A DNA stretch of 64,000 bases from Rusavskia elegans. Its lineage: Eukaryota > Ascomycota > Lecanoromycetes > Teloschistales > Teloschistaceae. The notes below the pieces were generated by a model. That model searched no databases. It saw only the letters and a program-made list of their open reading frames with translations, and was not told where the DNA came from. Each line of letters starts with the position of its first letter. Position 1 is the first letter of the stretch. Below are positions 34,995-45,184 of the stretch, piece after piece. Made by a program: the position numbers and the translations under genes. The stretch lies in assembly GCA_011316305.1 (NCBI GenBank), contig SAUG01000085.1, forward strand, positions 124,001 to 188,000. Reading direction: 5' to 3'.

Positions 34995-37900
34995 TTATTG
35001 GGGATATGTTGTTGAAGTTGGGTAAGTGGGACGTTGTTGCTGGCTTGCGAACGACGAGGTTCGAGGCTGTGAGGTGGGTGGTGGATGCATGCCGCCGGTG
35101 TATAGGGCTTCGGGGCTTGTGGATTGGGAGTATTGGTAGGTTGTTCTGGGTGTGGGTGGGTTGATGGGGACGAATTGGTTGGATGCTGCGCCGGAATCGT
35201 AGGTGTTGTATGAGGACATGTTGTATGGTGCTCCACGGTTAGCGGGATAGTTGGGTGGAGATTGTTGCTGCACTGGAGGAGGGTATGTGGATGGTTGATT
35301 GCGATGGAATTGGCTCTTGGGCTCATTGTCGTAAAATCCTGCTTGCATTGCGGTGTAGGGTCCAGAAAAGTCGTTCATGAGAGGGATGGCACTGCGGTTT
35401 ATGTTTCCGAACGGCGAGATTGAAGAGTGGAGTGAATGTTGCATTGACGAATTCTGGGAGAACGGACTCTGACCAATGGGCGAATTGCTATTGTTTTGAG
35501 AAGACCGCTGTTCAATGGGGCTGATGATGGTTTCGGGAGTTACTTCTTTTGCTTTGGCGACGTTAAGGACGGGCATACTGATCTGCTCCATGTGCTTGGC
35601 GAGGTGGACGGTGAGTTTCTTCCAGCTATTGCAGACATTGCCGCAGAATTTGCAGGCTTCTTCTTTCGGGTTCTTCTGAGTTTCGTGTCGACACTCATCC
35701 ACAAGCCTCCACACTTGATCGAGTTCGTCGGCCGATTCATCCAATTCACTCTTGTTCGCTCGAGCTTTCTGACTTGATGGGCCCCTGACAGCTGGCTTGC
35801 CAGTCTTGGTGGTCTTGACCTTAGGTTCGGGAAGCTTGTGCTCGCGAACAAGATGCTGTACGAAGTTGTCTTTCCGGTAGCATGTGTGCGAGCAGTCATG
35901 CATATTGCACATCCACCATTCTAGCTGACGATGTCGTTCGTTCTCGTGTCTCACCCAATCAGCCTTTCGCTTGAACGACTTGGGTTCAGCACAAGACTGG
36001 AAGGTGCAAGTGAACGGTTGAACATCTTCATGAACGTGCTTCGACCAGTCTGATGGCTTATGGAACTTCTTGACCTTAAAGCATAGAGAGCATTCAAACT
36101 CGGCTGGAAGGCGTTTGACTGGAGGCATCGGAACGCCGGGTGGGAATTGAGCTGGTGTCACAACACCCTCCGCAAGAGCATTGGCGTCGTCCTCGGATTG
36201 TTCCAGACCCGCAATCGCGAAGCCGGTATTCGAGAGCTCTGCTGCCTCTTTGCTGCTTGACTTGGAAGGCAGGTAGGTTGGCTCGCCTCCCAAAGCGAGG
36301 CAATGCTTGTTCGAAGGGCATTTGCCCGTTGCCAGCGCTTGAGCGTGTTTGACTTTGAAATCGATCAACCTTTTGTATCTTCGTAGTTGCTCTTGAGCTG
36401 TACGTTCAACCAAGAAAGGTGGCACTCGAGGATTCAATTTCCGCATATTCGACCTGAAGCCTTCCATGGTAGGGATCAGGGGTTCTGCCCGAATGGACAG
36501 ATCGATCGTGACGCCTTTGTCATCCGCGGCTTCGTCCTCCTCATCTTCGTCCATGTCAGCCAGATCATCGATTGGTGCTGGCTTCTCTCCGGCCTTTGGA
36601 GGAGATGCCGGAGGAGCTGCCAGCGTTGGCATGGGCGGTCCGCCTTGCTTTGTCCACAGATCAGCGAGATTGCCAGATGACCTATTCGCTTGCAGGTCGC
36701 TACGGCTTCTGTTACGCTTGATGACATTCTTCCATGGGCCTGTAGGGGATACACTCCCTCCAGCTGTTGCAGGACCTCCTTGGCCAGCGCCGATCGAAGC
36801 GATCTGTCCTGCCATTGCAGCCACAGCACTGCCGGTATCGATTCTCGGAGACTTGGGCCTCTTGCCTATGCTGAGTTTCCTCTGTGGCCCTGGTACAGCC
36901 AAGCTTTCCTGTCGGCTTCCAGAGCTATCCATCTTCTTATGTTCGGTAAGGGATGGCCGGTGAGGTTGCTGCTTGCTCGCCTCGCTTTCTTTACGCTTGA
37001 GTATGCTCTGACTTCTTTTGGGTAGTAGCTTTGCGGCAGCGGCCTCCAGGAAGCTGCCACGTCGCTCCCCCTTCGGCTTGTCGTCGTCATTATTTTTGAA
37101 GGAGAAGCGGTGAATGAGACCTTCCAGATCGCCTTCGCTGAGGCGTCGAGTACCCCACGTAGCTGCGCGAGACAGTGTCTCCATATCTGCGGCGCGTTTT
37201 TGGAAGCGCATCATAGCCTCATTAGACGTTACAGGTTGCATCTTCACCCCGGGCCCGGGATCAGTGGAGTCGTATAGCGGATCTTGCCAGACATGTGCTC
37301 GGTACAAGGGTGGTGGACTCGCGAGTTGGTCGTCTGCAGCGGCTTCCGGCACATTGCCTGTTGGGTCTTCAATTCCGATCATGGCTGGTGGGGTTTCTGG
37401 AAGGCCTTCCTCATCCTCAATCTCTTCGTCGTCATCATCCATATCCCAAGCGTCGTTGCTACTTTCATCAATCATCAGATCGGGGCCGGGAATGTGAAAG
37501 TCTGCAGCTGACGGCGGGGCATTCCTTAGAGTCATTAGATTTTCATGTGTTAAGGTCCTGTCCCCAGTGCTCTTCGCTCTTCGCCGTCCAGTAGCTGGTG
37601 GCCGAACAGGTGGAGATAAATTGCCACCGGCATCACTACCTGTATCGCTATGAGCGAGCCAATCCTGGACATCAGCAATCTTCGAAGCCAGTTGCTCATT
37701 CTCGGCCTGATCCTTCAAATTTGGCACTTCGGTATCACCGATTTGTAGCCGCGCTTGAGGGTCCAGACCAGCTCTTCCCGACGTGAGCAGACGGCCTGTC
37801 CGAACATCTGCCATGATGGTTGTACCGGAGTCGTGCCTGCCCTCTTGCTCCACCTCTTCTTCCGACGAACAATCGTCATGCTCAACCGCTAGATGAGAGG

Positions 37901-38843
37901 AGGAGCGGCTCCGCCTGCTGGCGCTTCGCCCAAGCTGGCCGGCTGGGCGATTTGGAGAGTCACCTCGACTGTAGCTTTCTATCCGAACGATTGGACTTGC
38001 TAGCCCGGCCATGGCATGAGCCGTTGGTCTTTCTGGGCTGGTGTCGATGGAACTGCCAGTCAGAGTAGGCGTCTGCAGCATGTGGCCCTGTTCCTGGCCG
38101 GAGTTCTGTGATCGTGTGTCGCTCTTGGCGTAGGAAGTGACAAAGTTGTCAGACATTCCGTCTTGAGCTTGGCGTTGATAATTCATTGGTGGACTGGCGT
38201 GTCCGTCTCGTGAACCGGGACTTGCGTTATCGGTCAAGACAGGACTCATCAGGCGTGAGACGAGAGTTGCAGTGCCGGCTGATGGTGGATTCGTCGTACT
38301 TCTGCGTCCGGATGGGGTGTAGGTGTCGATGTGAATGGGCTCGGGTGAATGTGTGTCGGAGGCTCCAGACCAGTGATTCAGGTCGAGATCATCCCCATAA
38401 TCGTTTAGAAAGTTGGTGAAGTCAGGTTCGAGAGCAACGTCGGCGTGGTGTTCCGGAGTGCCTGAACGATCGCTGTGATCATGACCGTTATCGGACAGAA
38501 GGCCTGGGCTCAGTTGATCGTGGGTGGTATAACCGTTGGTTGATTTATGTGGAGAATTCCCAGACGATGGGAGAGCACGTGAGAGGAATTGGTGGGTTTG
38601 ATGTTGTGTTTGCGGTTGCGAATCTGGAGCGACGGAGATATCTCTGTGCGGTTTGGCGGGTGGAGAGGAGACGTTGCTGTAGAGGTTGGAGTCGGGGGAG
38701 GTATGGGCGGAGAATTCGACGAGTTGCTCGTCGTCGACAGGGGCGGCAAAGAAAGGATCGGAGTAAGTGTAGTCGTTGAAGGCGTGGACGTGGTTGGGGG
38801 TGTGGGAGTCGGTGGTGGATGGAGTGGAACGGAGGGTGGACAT
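34995..38843 (-). CDS. Large C2H2 zinc-finger protein
   Basis: An intronless ORF of 1282 aa from ATG 38843. The first ~850 residues are Ser/Pro/Asp-rich and mostly disordered, with an acidic cluster (DMDDDDEEIEDEEG) and a basic-Ser stretch (SASRRSRSSSHL). The finger block near residues 900-1000 reads FECSLCFKVKKFHKPSDWSK, CTFQSCAEPKSFKRKADWVRHENERH and CNMHDCSHTCYRKDNFVQHL. A last finger, CKFCGNVCNSWKKLTVHLAKH, lies near 1080. The DWVRHE and YRKDNFVQHL elements are shared with the other two C2H2 genes in the window. The C-terminus is Pro/Gln/Tyr-rich and is cut by TAA, beyond which the frame remains open (34737-34994). A nuclear regulatory role is inferred. Confidence 0.85.
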   Translation of the reverse strand: MSTLRSTPSTTDSHTPNHVHAFNDYTYSDPFFAAPVDDEQLVEFSAHTSPDSNLYSNVSSPPAKPHRDISVAPDSQPQTQHQTHQFLSRALPSSGNSPHKSTNGYTTHDQLSPGLLSDNGHDHSDRSGTPEHHADVALEPDFTNFLNDYGDDLDLNHWSGASDTHSPEPIHIDTYTPSGRRSTTNPPSAGTATLVSRLMSPVLTDNASPGSRDGHASPPMNYQRQAQDGMSDNFVTSYAKSDTRSQNSGQEQGHMLQTPTLTGSSIDTSPERPTAHAMAGLASPIVRIESYSRGDSPNRPAGQLGRSASRRSRSSSHLAVEHDDCSSEEEVEQEGRHDSGTTIMADVRTGRLLTSGRAGLDPQARLQIGDTEVPNLKDQAENEQLASKIADVQDWLAHSDTGSDAGGNLSPPVRPPATGRRRAKSTGDRTLTHENLMTLRNAPPSAADFHIPGPDLMIDESSNDAWDMDDDDEEIEDEEGLPETPPAMIGIEDPTGNVPEAAADDQLASPPPLYRAHVWQDPLYDSTDPGPGVKMQPVTSNEAMMRFQKRAADMETLSRAATWGTRRLSEGDLEGLIHRFSFKNNDDDKPKGERRGSFLEAAAAKLLPKRSQSILKRKESEASKQQPHRPSLTEHKKMDSSGSRQESLAVPGPQRKLSIGKRPKSPRIDTGSAVAAMAGQIASIGAGQGGPATAGGSVSPTGPWKNVIKRNRSRSDLQANRSSGNLADLWTKQGGPPMPTLAAPPASPPKAGEKPAPIDDLADMDEDEEDEAADDKGVTIDLSIRAEPLIPTMEGFRSNMRKLNPRVPPFLVERTAQEQLRRYKRLIDFKVKHAQALATGKCPSNKHCLALGGEPTYLPSKSSSKEAAELSNTGFAIAGLEQSEDDANALAEGVVTPAQFPPGVPMPPVKRLPAEFECSLCFKVKKFHKPSDWSKHVHEDVQPFTCTFQSCAEPKSFKRKADWVRHENERHRQLEWWMCNMHDCSHTCYRKDNFVQHLVREHKLPEPKVKTTKTGKPAVRGPSSQKARANKSELDESADELDQVWRLVDECRHETQKNPKEEACKFCGNVCNSWKKLTVHLAKHMEQISMPVLNVAKAKEVTPETIISPIEQRSSQNNSNSPIGQSPFSQNSSMQHSLHSSISPFGNINRSAIPLMNDFSGPYTAMQAGFYDNEPKSQFHRNQPSTYPPPVQQQSPPNYPANRGAPYNMSSYNTYDSGAASNQFVPINPPTPRTTYQYSQSTSPEALYTGGMHPPPTSQPRTSSFASQQQRPTYPTSTTYPQ

Positions 38844-40489
38844 GGTCGCTACTTGGAGCGAGTAAATTTATCGAGAGTGGTCCAGTCGAGATCACGGCAG
38901 TGGAGAAGTGGTGGAATTCCCACAGGCGAGCTTAATTGATGTTCTGGTATGCGACCTTGGTCCTCGATAGGGATGGTGGAAGGGCGAAAGTGAAACACAT
39001 GCCCGACGGGCAGACTGGTGGTTCGGCAAGGGCTTCAGCGGTGCCAATGGCGTCTGCACAGACTCTCGAGTGGTGATGAAATGTTCCTGGCCGGGAGCGA
39101 GTTAAACAATTGGCGTTGTTGGAGTGGAGCGGATTAGTGATTAGATCTGGAGAGTGGAATCGAGGGGAGTTGTTGGCGATGGAAAATGCCCGAGGTCAGG
39201 AACGGGGACGGTAAGGTAGCGATGGCACTAGGGAGCGACTGTTTCGACACTCACACGGTACTAGGAAGGGTACCGATGATTGACGATGTGCGATAATATG
39301 ATTGTGAGAGTGAGAGAATGGAAAGCCATGTGGTGAATGAAACAGGTATCCTCAAGGCTACAATGTCCCCAGGGTGTGGTACCGGGCCAGGCGGAGGCTC
39401 AATCTGATAGCCGGTGGGATGAGTTGGGACGTCACGGTCAGACGGGACGACAAGGATCGGCCCACGATATGATCCTCAATGAACATTAGACATGAACTTA
39501 GCAGACCTCAGTCACCATATCAAGAGTCACCCATTGCTGGATGTGCGTGGTGCAGGAGAATACAGAGTAGTATCTCACATCTCCATCCGTCACTCATCTC
39601 GTCGGGTGTCACACCACAGAAAAAGCTTGGCCAGCAGCCTTAACCCCTTTGGGCTCTAGCAGCAGGCGTATTCACCGGCTCATCCATGGGCACCGCCAAC
39701 CCCCCCTGATCCATTCCACGATCAGCCTTGGCCTCCCACTACTGCACTCACATCCGACACCAATAAGGTAAATATAGCGACTTGCTAGCACCAATAATGA
39801 CGCACAATTCACAATGGTTTCCAAGCGACCGTCGAGCCTCGCAAGGCTCTCCCAAAGATCTTCATCCGCTACCAATTTCCTCCGTCGCCTTTTTGGTCGA
39901 CTGACAGAAATCAGCCTGGGGAAAGTCAGTCCCAGTCGGCCGTGACGATCTTATGCGGCTCAATATGCGACATTTACCCAGATCGTCCCGTGACATTACG
40001 ATTCTTGTTTTTATCGATATCATCGTTATTGTTATTCACGCATTTGATGTCTGCATCTAGGGAGGTTTCAAGAAGAGAAGTGCAGTTCTGGAGTAATTAT
40101 AAGGGATGGACTCGATATTCCGAGGTCCCCATCAAGACTAGACGGTTTCATGTGCAAGAATCCCAGCGACGAAACACACCGCACTGCGGCAAAGTACAAG
40201 TACGGTAAGTACCTCCGTACCTCTGTACCGCATGGTGCATCTCAGAGGAGGTGGATCCTGTCACTGTGCCTGCTTTCGAGGTACATACAGCATACGAATA
40301 CAGGATCTGTGTGGTCGAGCATGTCGTGTGCATACATCAATTTTTCTCCAGTGAAATACATACCCCTATTGCATCCAATTTCCCAAAAGTTGTCATTTCC
40401 GCTATTCGTTAATCATCACCCTGTCCCATCCCATCACAATACACAACAAATATCCATCCCTCTCATACACTCCCTTATACATATCATCA
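38844..40489. other. Intergenic, promoter side of the large C2H2 gene
   Basis: About 1.6 kb holding the 5' region of the C2H2 gene and the 3' flank of the coiled-coil gene. Only short ORFs of atypical composition are present. Confidence 0.45.
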
Positions 40490-43400
40490 TCACCATCCAT
40501 CACCCCGTCCTCCAAACGCCCCAGGTACTTTACCCCCAGCATCTCCCCAATCCGGCACACCCCCTGCCTTTGCTTCCTGATACGCCTCCTCGTTCCCTGC
40601 CGAAGATGTGCTGTCAGCTGTCGTTTGTCTGCTCAACTGCGGCGTTGCCGCCCGAGAATGCGCTGGGGACTGCGTCGGAGATGATCTTATGGGATGATCG
40701 GATGCTTGGTCACTATTCGCCGTCGCTGCTTTGGGGCCCGCTGCAGTTTCGTCTTCTTGCCCCTTGTGTGAGTTTGTGATGGAGTGGTGACGGCTTGAGC
40801 TGGCGTTGTCTGCGTCTAGGTTCCATCGATTCCCGCGCCCGTGATGCCGGTTGTCAACATCGTGAGATATGCTATCTACATGATGCAAAGCCTCTCCTCT
40901 CCTAGATCGTGTCCGCGTCGGGGGTACTAAAGGGGAGGCTGTCCTTGGGTTAGTTTGATTGGCTTGGGAAGTGATACTGTTGGTCCTTGATCCGATAGAC
41001 GCATCGTCTGCTCTGGCATCACTGTCGCCTTCTTGCATGCTGACAGGGACCGCAACGTTTTCGCCGAGTTCCGCGCGTCGAGCAAGTATGGCAGGTGAAT
41101 TACTAAAGAGCGTTTGTCCAGGAGTGTAGATACATCCCACGTCATTGTCATCGTCATCCGGACGAAGATCCTTAGGCAACGCCACCCGCTCGATGCGCGG
41201 AAAGATTGAGAGAAGGGCTTGTCCTTCTTTTCTTCCCTCACTCATATCGCTGGCCGGAGAAGCCATGATCCTGGGGAGTTCAATACGCGCAAGTCTCCAC
41301 GTTTCCGCAGCCGTCTTGATGACTCTCCGTACTGCAGCCTTCAACTGCTCTCGCCTGGTTCGACCTGCGAAAGGCTTGATGGCGGCGACGACCTCGTCAA
41401 CAACGCTAGCTGCAAAGGTGTTGATTCTTGGCTTGGAGCTGGCGCACGAAAAGGCGGCGTGGAGGGTCCGCTGCCTCCAGATCGCCTCCCGCTTGGTAGA
41501 CTTGCCACGCAGGCACTCGCCCCATTCGTTGAAGTGGTTGTCAAGTTCGGCGTAGGTGAAGAGGAATGGCTGGAAGATGCGGCGGTTGATGATGTTCGAT
41601 ATCAAGCCCTGGACATAAGCAATCCGTACCAGAGCCGATGCAGGTGTGTCGACGAGGAAAGGGGGAAGATTGGGTGGTAGGCTTCGTGCGACTTGACTCG
41701 AAATCTCAGACGGGCACAATTCGCAGAAGTCTCGAGCAAGTCCGGAAATCTGCTGCTGCAGGGTATCGAAAGCTTCGCGACTACCATATAACAGAAGTCA
41801 GTAAATTACTTCCAGACTCGCAAGCGATGCAGACTGCACATTTCCATTCACAGACTTACAATCGGACGCAAGGCATGCTACAGAATAACGCAAGCATCAG
41901 CCGTCAACAGCATCGACTTACTAAAAGGCATCTCCTCGCCCTCTGAGATCCGTCACCTGCTCCAACGCGTCGGCGAACTTCTGTAGCTTGCTATTTTCCG
42001 TGTTGAGCTGGGCGACAGTACTCTTCATGTTGGCTGCTGTTGCTTTGAAGTTGTCTTTATCGGCTTTCCAGCGGGCTTTAAGATCTTCTAGTTCTGCGGT
42101 AAGACGGGCTTCGGTCGACCTTAATGTCTCTTGGAGTTCCTTTTTCTCGTTTCGATGCTGAGAGATCAACTGCTCAGAGCCTTGGCCCGTCTTCGCCCGC
42201 TCGCTCTCCCAGTCTTTCAGCAGATTTTCCCGTTCACGAGTCCATGCTTCCTGTTCCCGGTCTTGCTGTCTTACGAGATCGTCCAAGGTCTTTTTATGTG
42301 CGTCCCTAGTGTCATTCAGATCTCGTTGTAATCTCACATGAATGTCTTCTAGCTCCCTCTTGCGTAGAGACGAGGCCAACTCGGACTTCTCCTTCTCTTT
42401 GGCATGCCTCTGCGTGAGCTCCGTCATTTCTCTCGTATGCTTTTGAGACAACTCCGTTGTGAGTGCCTTCAAACGCTCCTCCAGCTCCCGGGCTTGCCGT
42501 TGCTGGTGGTCGATATATTCTTTCTCCTTCATTGCGAACTCTTCACCTTTGGCCGTGGACTTCCTACGCTCCTTTGCAATCCACTCTTCATGATCCCGAA
42601 TCATTGCTGCTTTCTCCTCCTGTGAAATGGATACCAACCGAGTATGGTCTGCTCGCAACGCCTGCAAGGCCTTCTCGGTTGCCTCTCTTCCGTTCTTTTC
42701 CGCCTGAAGAGACTCCTGCAACTCGTGATGTTTTTCAGTCATATTACCGATCTCGAGTCTGAGCTTGTCCTTCTCCTCGCCATGCCTTCTGTTCTCATCG
42801 GCGTTCTTCTGTAAAGCAACGTGCATATCCTTGGTGAGGCGCTGAATGTCAACATCCTTCTGTTCTAGGACCCTGGTCTTCTCTGCCTCGGTTTGGCGGA
42901 GAATGATATCGCGTTCACCCAGTTGTCCAGAAGTCTGTCGATATCGTGTCAGAAGGAGGTTGAGATCTGGGATAGCATTTTGTATCCTCTTGAGGACGGC
43001 ATCATCTTCGCCCTCGACAGCGCTCGCACCAAAATGATCGGGCGGTAGCGCCTGTTCAGTGGGCATCCTTGGCATCTGACCCATCGTATGGAAGGGGTCT
43101 CCCGAGAAACTCATTCTTGAGCTGGTAGAACTTTGTTCCCTTGCTAGCTGATTTCTTGCCTGGGTGAAAGGTGGCGGCGGTACCTGTGGAGGGGAGCCAT
43201 AGGGATGGTAGTAGTTTTGAGGTGGCATAGCCTGCATATCCATCGGATGACCTGGAGTCTGCGCCATCGAGTAATATGGTGGAGCTTGTTGAGGATGAGG
43301 GAAATATTGCTCGCTCGGTGCGGCGCCGAAGAAAGGCTGCCCGGGAGAAAAGGTGGGTGAACCTACGGGAATATGGTAGGGTCTCGGATGGTGTAGATTG

Positions 43401-44122
43401 GGTGTTGGATCGGATGATCTGGTGCTGACTCGGGATAGACCGATGGGCGATGTAGGCTGATTCTGCGGAGAAGGTGCCTTTGCTGCAGCAACTGTCGACG
43501 TTGTTGGCGATGGTGCTGTTGGTACTGATGGTGCTGATGGTGCTGATGGTGCTGATGGTGCTGATGGTGCTGATGGTGCTGATGGTGCTGATGGTGCTGA
43601 TGGTGCTGATGGTGTCTGGGTAGATTTTGGTCTTGATGGAAGTTGAACCAGATCAGCGTCGAAATATGGCTTCACATGAGCGGTGGACGAAGCCTGAGGT
43701 GTCTTAGCGTTGTCAAAGTCGTCGTCGTCGTCAGTCTCAAGGTATGGCTGTAGGGAAGCTGGTATGGAGAAGTGGGAGGACAATGATAGCGAGTTCGAGC
43801 TGGGTGAAGGACCTGTACTGGCACCAAGTGTTGGAGATCTGGTTGATGAAGGTGATGCAGTCTCGGATCGAGGTAGAGAAGGCAACTGATCTAAAGTGAC
43901 GTTTGTCTGAGTATACAAGGACGCAGGACGGGAAGATGATGGCAGTGGACTTCTGTTGCTTGATCTGGACGCTTCTCTGTGCTTTCTGCTGCTGCCTGAG
44001 GGGGTGCTTCGAGCGTCCTTGTCTCTGTCTCTATCTCGGTCCTTTTCTCTGTCTTTCTCTCGTTCCCTGAGCGGCTTCCGGGTGCGAACGGGTGCGGCCG
44101 AAGCTTGATAGGGAAAAGGCAT
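40490..44122 (-). CDS. Coiled-coil protein with SAP repeat and an 18-nt microexon
   Basis: Three exons, 41922-44122, 41860-41877 and 40490-41780, give 1169 aa in continuous phase. The 18-nt exon sits between good donors and acceptors (GTAAGT and GTAG). The N-terminus is a charged Arg/Glu/Asp/Lys run (REREKDREKDRDRDRDKD), followed by disordered Ser/Pro sequence and an (SAP)n repeat near residues 170-200. Residues about 380-730 form a long coiled coil rich in Glu, Lys, Gln and Leu. Exon 3 adds a conserved-looking globular part (AFDTLQQQISGLARDFCELC, FLFTYAELDNHFNEWGECL, RREQLKAAVRRVIKTAAETW) and a disordered tail. The joint FREAFDTLQQQ across exons supports one gene rather than two. A cytoskeletal or scaffold role is possible but no family is recognised. 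Confidence 0.8.
43523..43612. repeat. 9-bp minisatellite (GGTGCTGAT)n encoding Ser-Ala-Pro
   Basis: About ten near-perfect copies of a 9-bp unit inside the coiled-coil gene, translated on the minus strand as repeated SAP. The reading frame is kept because the unit is a multiple of three. Confidence 0.9.
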
Positions 44123-45184
44123 GATGTTGTTTGTCGAAAGTTAGATCGCCTGACAGCTTCTGGACGGGGATATTGTTCGTATTCCTATCGACAAACATAC
44201 ATGATCGAACGCGCACTAGGAAGGAGTGACTGGGTAGCAATCGCTTGACAACACATCTGTCGTGTGAGTGACAAACAACATGTGTAGACAGACCAAGAGG
44301 AGATATCAAGAGAACAGCAGGCACTATTCGACTATAGGTCGCTGAAAGTACAGTCAAAAGTGAGTAACATGCGATTGACGCCCGAGATAATGGCTGTCAA
44401 CCCGTTTGAACAACACAGTTTATTCGTACAAAACCAGCCAGCGCCAATAAAAAAAAAAAAAAAAAAGGACAGAAGCCAGTCAGAGATCTAATAACGAATG
44501 ACGTACAGGTAATAAATCGTGGTTGCAGAGAGCAAGCAACCAGTCATCAAAGGCAAGTATCCAGATTGGATGAAACCCGTCTGGAAAGGCGGAGGTTCAG
44601 ATGACTCGTGCTGGTCTCCAATCGAAGTCCGAGCGGCCGGATGCAGATAATCAATTGCCATGCGATGGATGCAGGGCCATCTCGAAAGGGAATCGGGGAT
44701 GCGTGGTCGGTCGTATAAGTGGCTGCTTGGTCGCGTCGGGCAGCAACGCAATTTGTTCTTGTGCGCCTGGCAAGCGAGTGGCCAAGCTGCTCGGAATTTT
44801 GGATCCTCAGTGCTGTAGTCTGTCGGACTATTGTACAGAGTATGTTGTACAGAAATCCGCATTGAAGTCTTCCTGGGTGCTGAAAGCCCTTGAAGCGATC
44901 GTGATTTGGGATGTATACCTTAGGAACCCTCTACGAGACACCATTAAAGCCAGTGTCGTCAGATATATGCCACTAGAGCACAATATGCAATTACCTTAGC
45001 TATGTGCCTCGAACAAACGGCCCTTCGAGGTCTGAAGCAGTCTCCCATCGAGGTACCGACTGCTCCGTGCGCCCCTCATTGTGATCCTCTGCTTTGCATC
45101 TGTAAAATCAGACATTGACGCGATGAATATATAGCCGTTTGGGGCAGACATTTTACATATACTGGTACAAACCCTGCAGCACTT
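44123..45184. other. Intergenic with an 18-nt poly(A) tract
   Basis: Upstream region of the coiled-coil gene and 3' flank of STT3. A homopolymer of 18 A lies at 44449-44466. No coding sequence is supported. Confidence 0.5.

Noticed and set aside
34995..35033. 39-nt intron that would bypass the TAA of the large C2H2 gene
   Set aside because: In phase, but the donor GTCCCA is poor and the length is below the other introns of this window; kept only as an alternative.
44488..44862. 124-codon minus ORF between the coiled-coil gene and STT3
   Set aside because: No homologous motif, unusual composition and no plausible splice partner.
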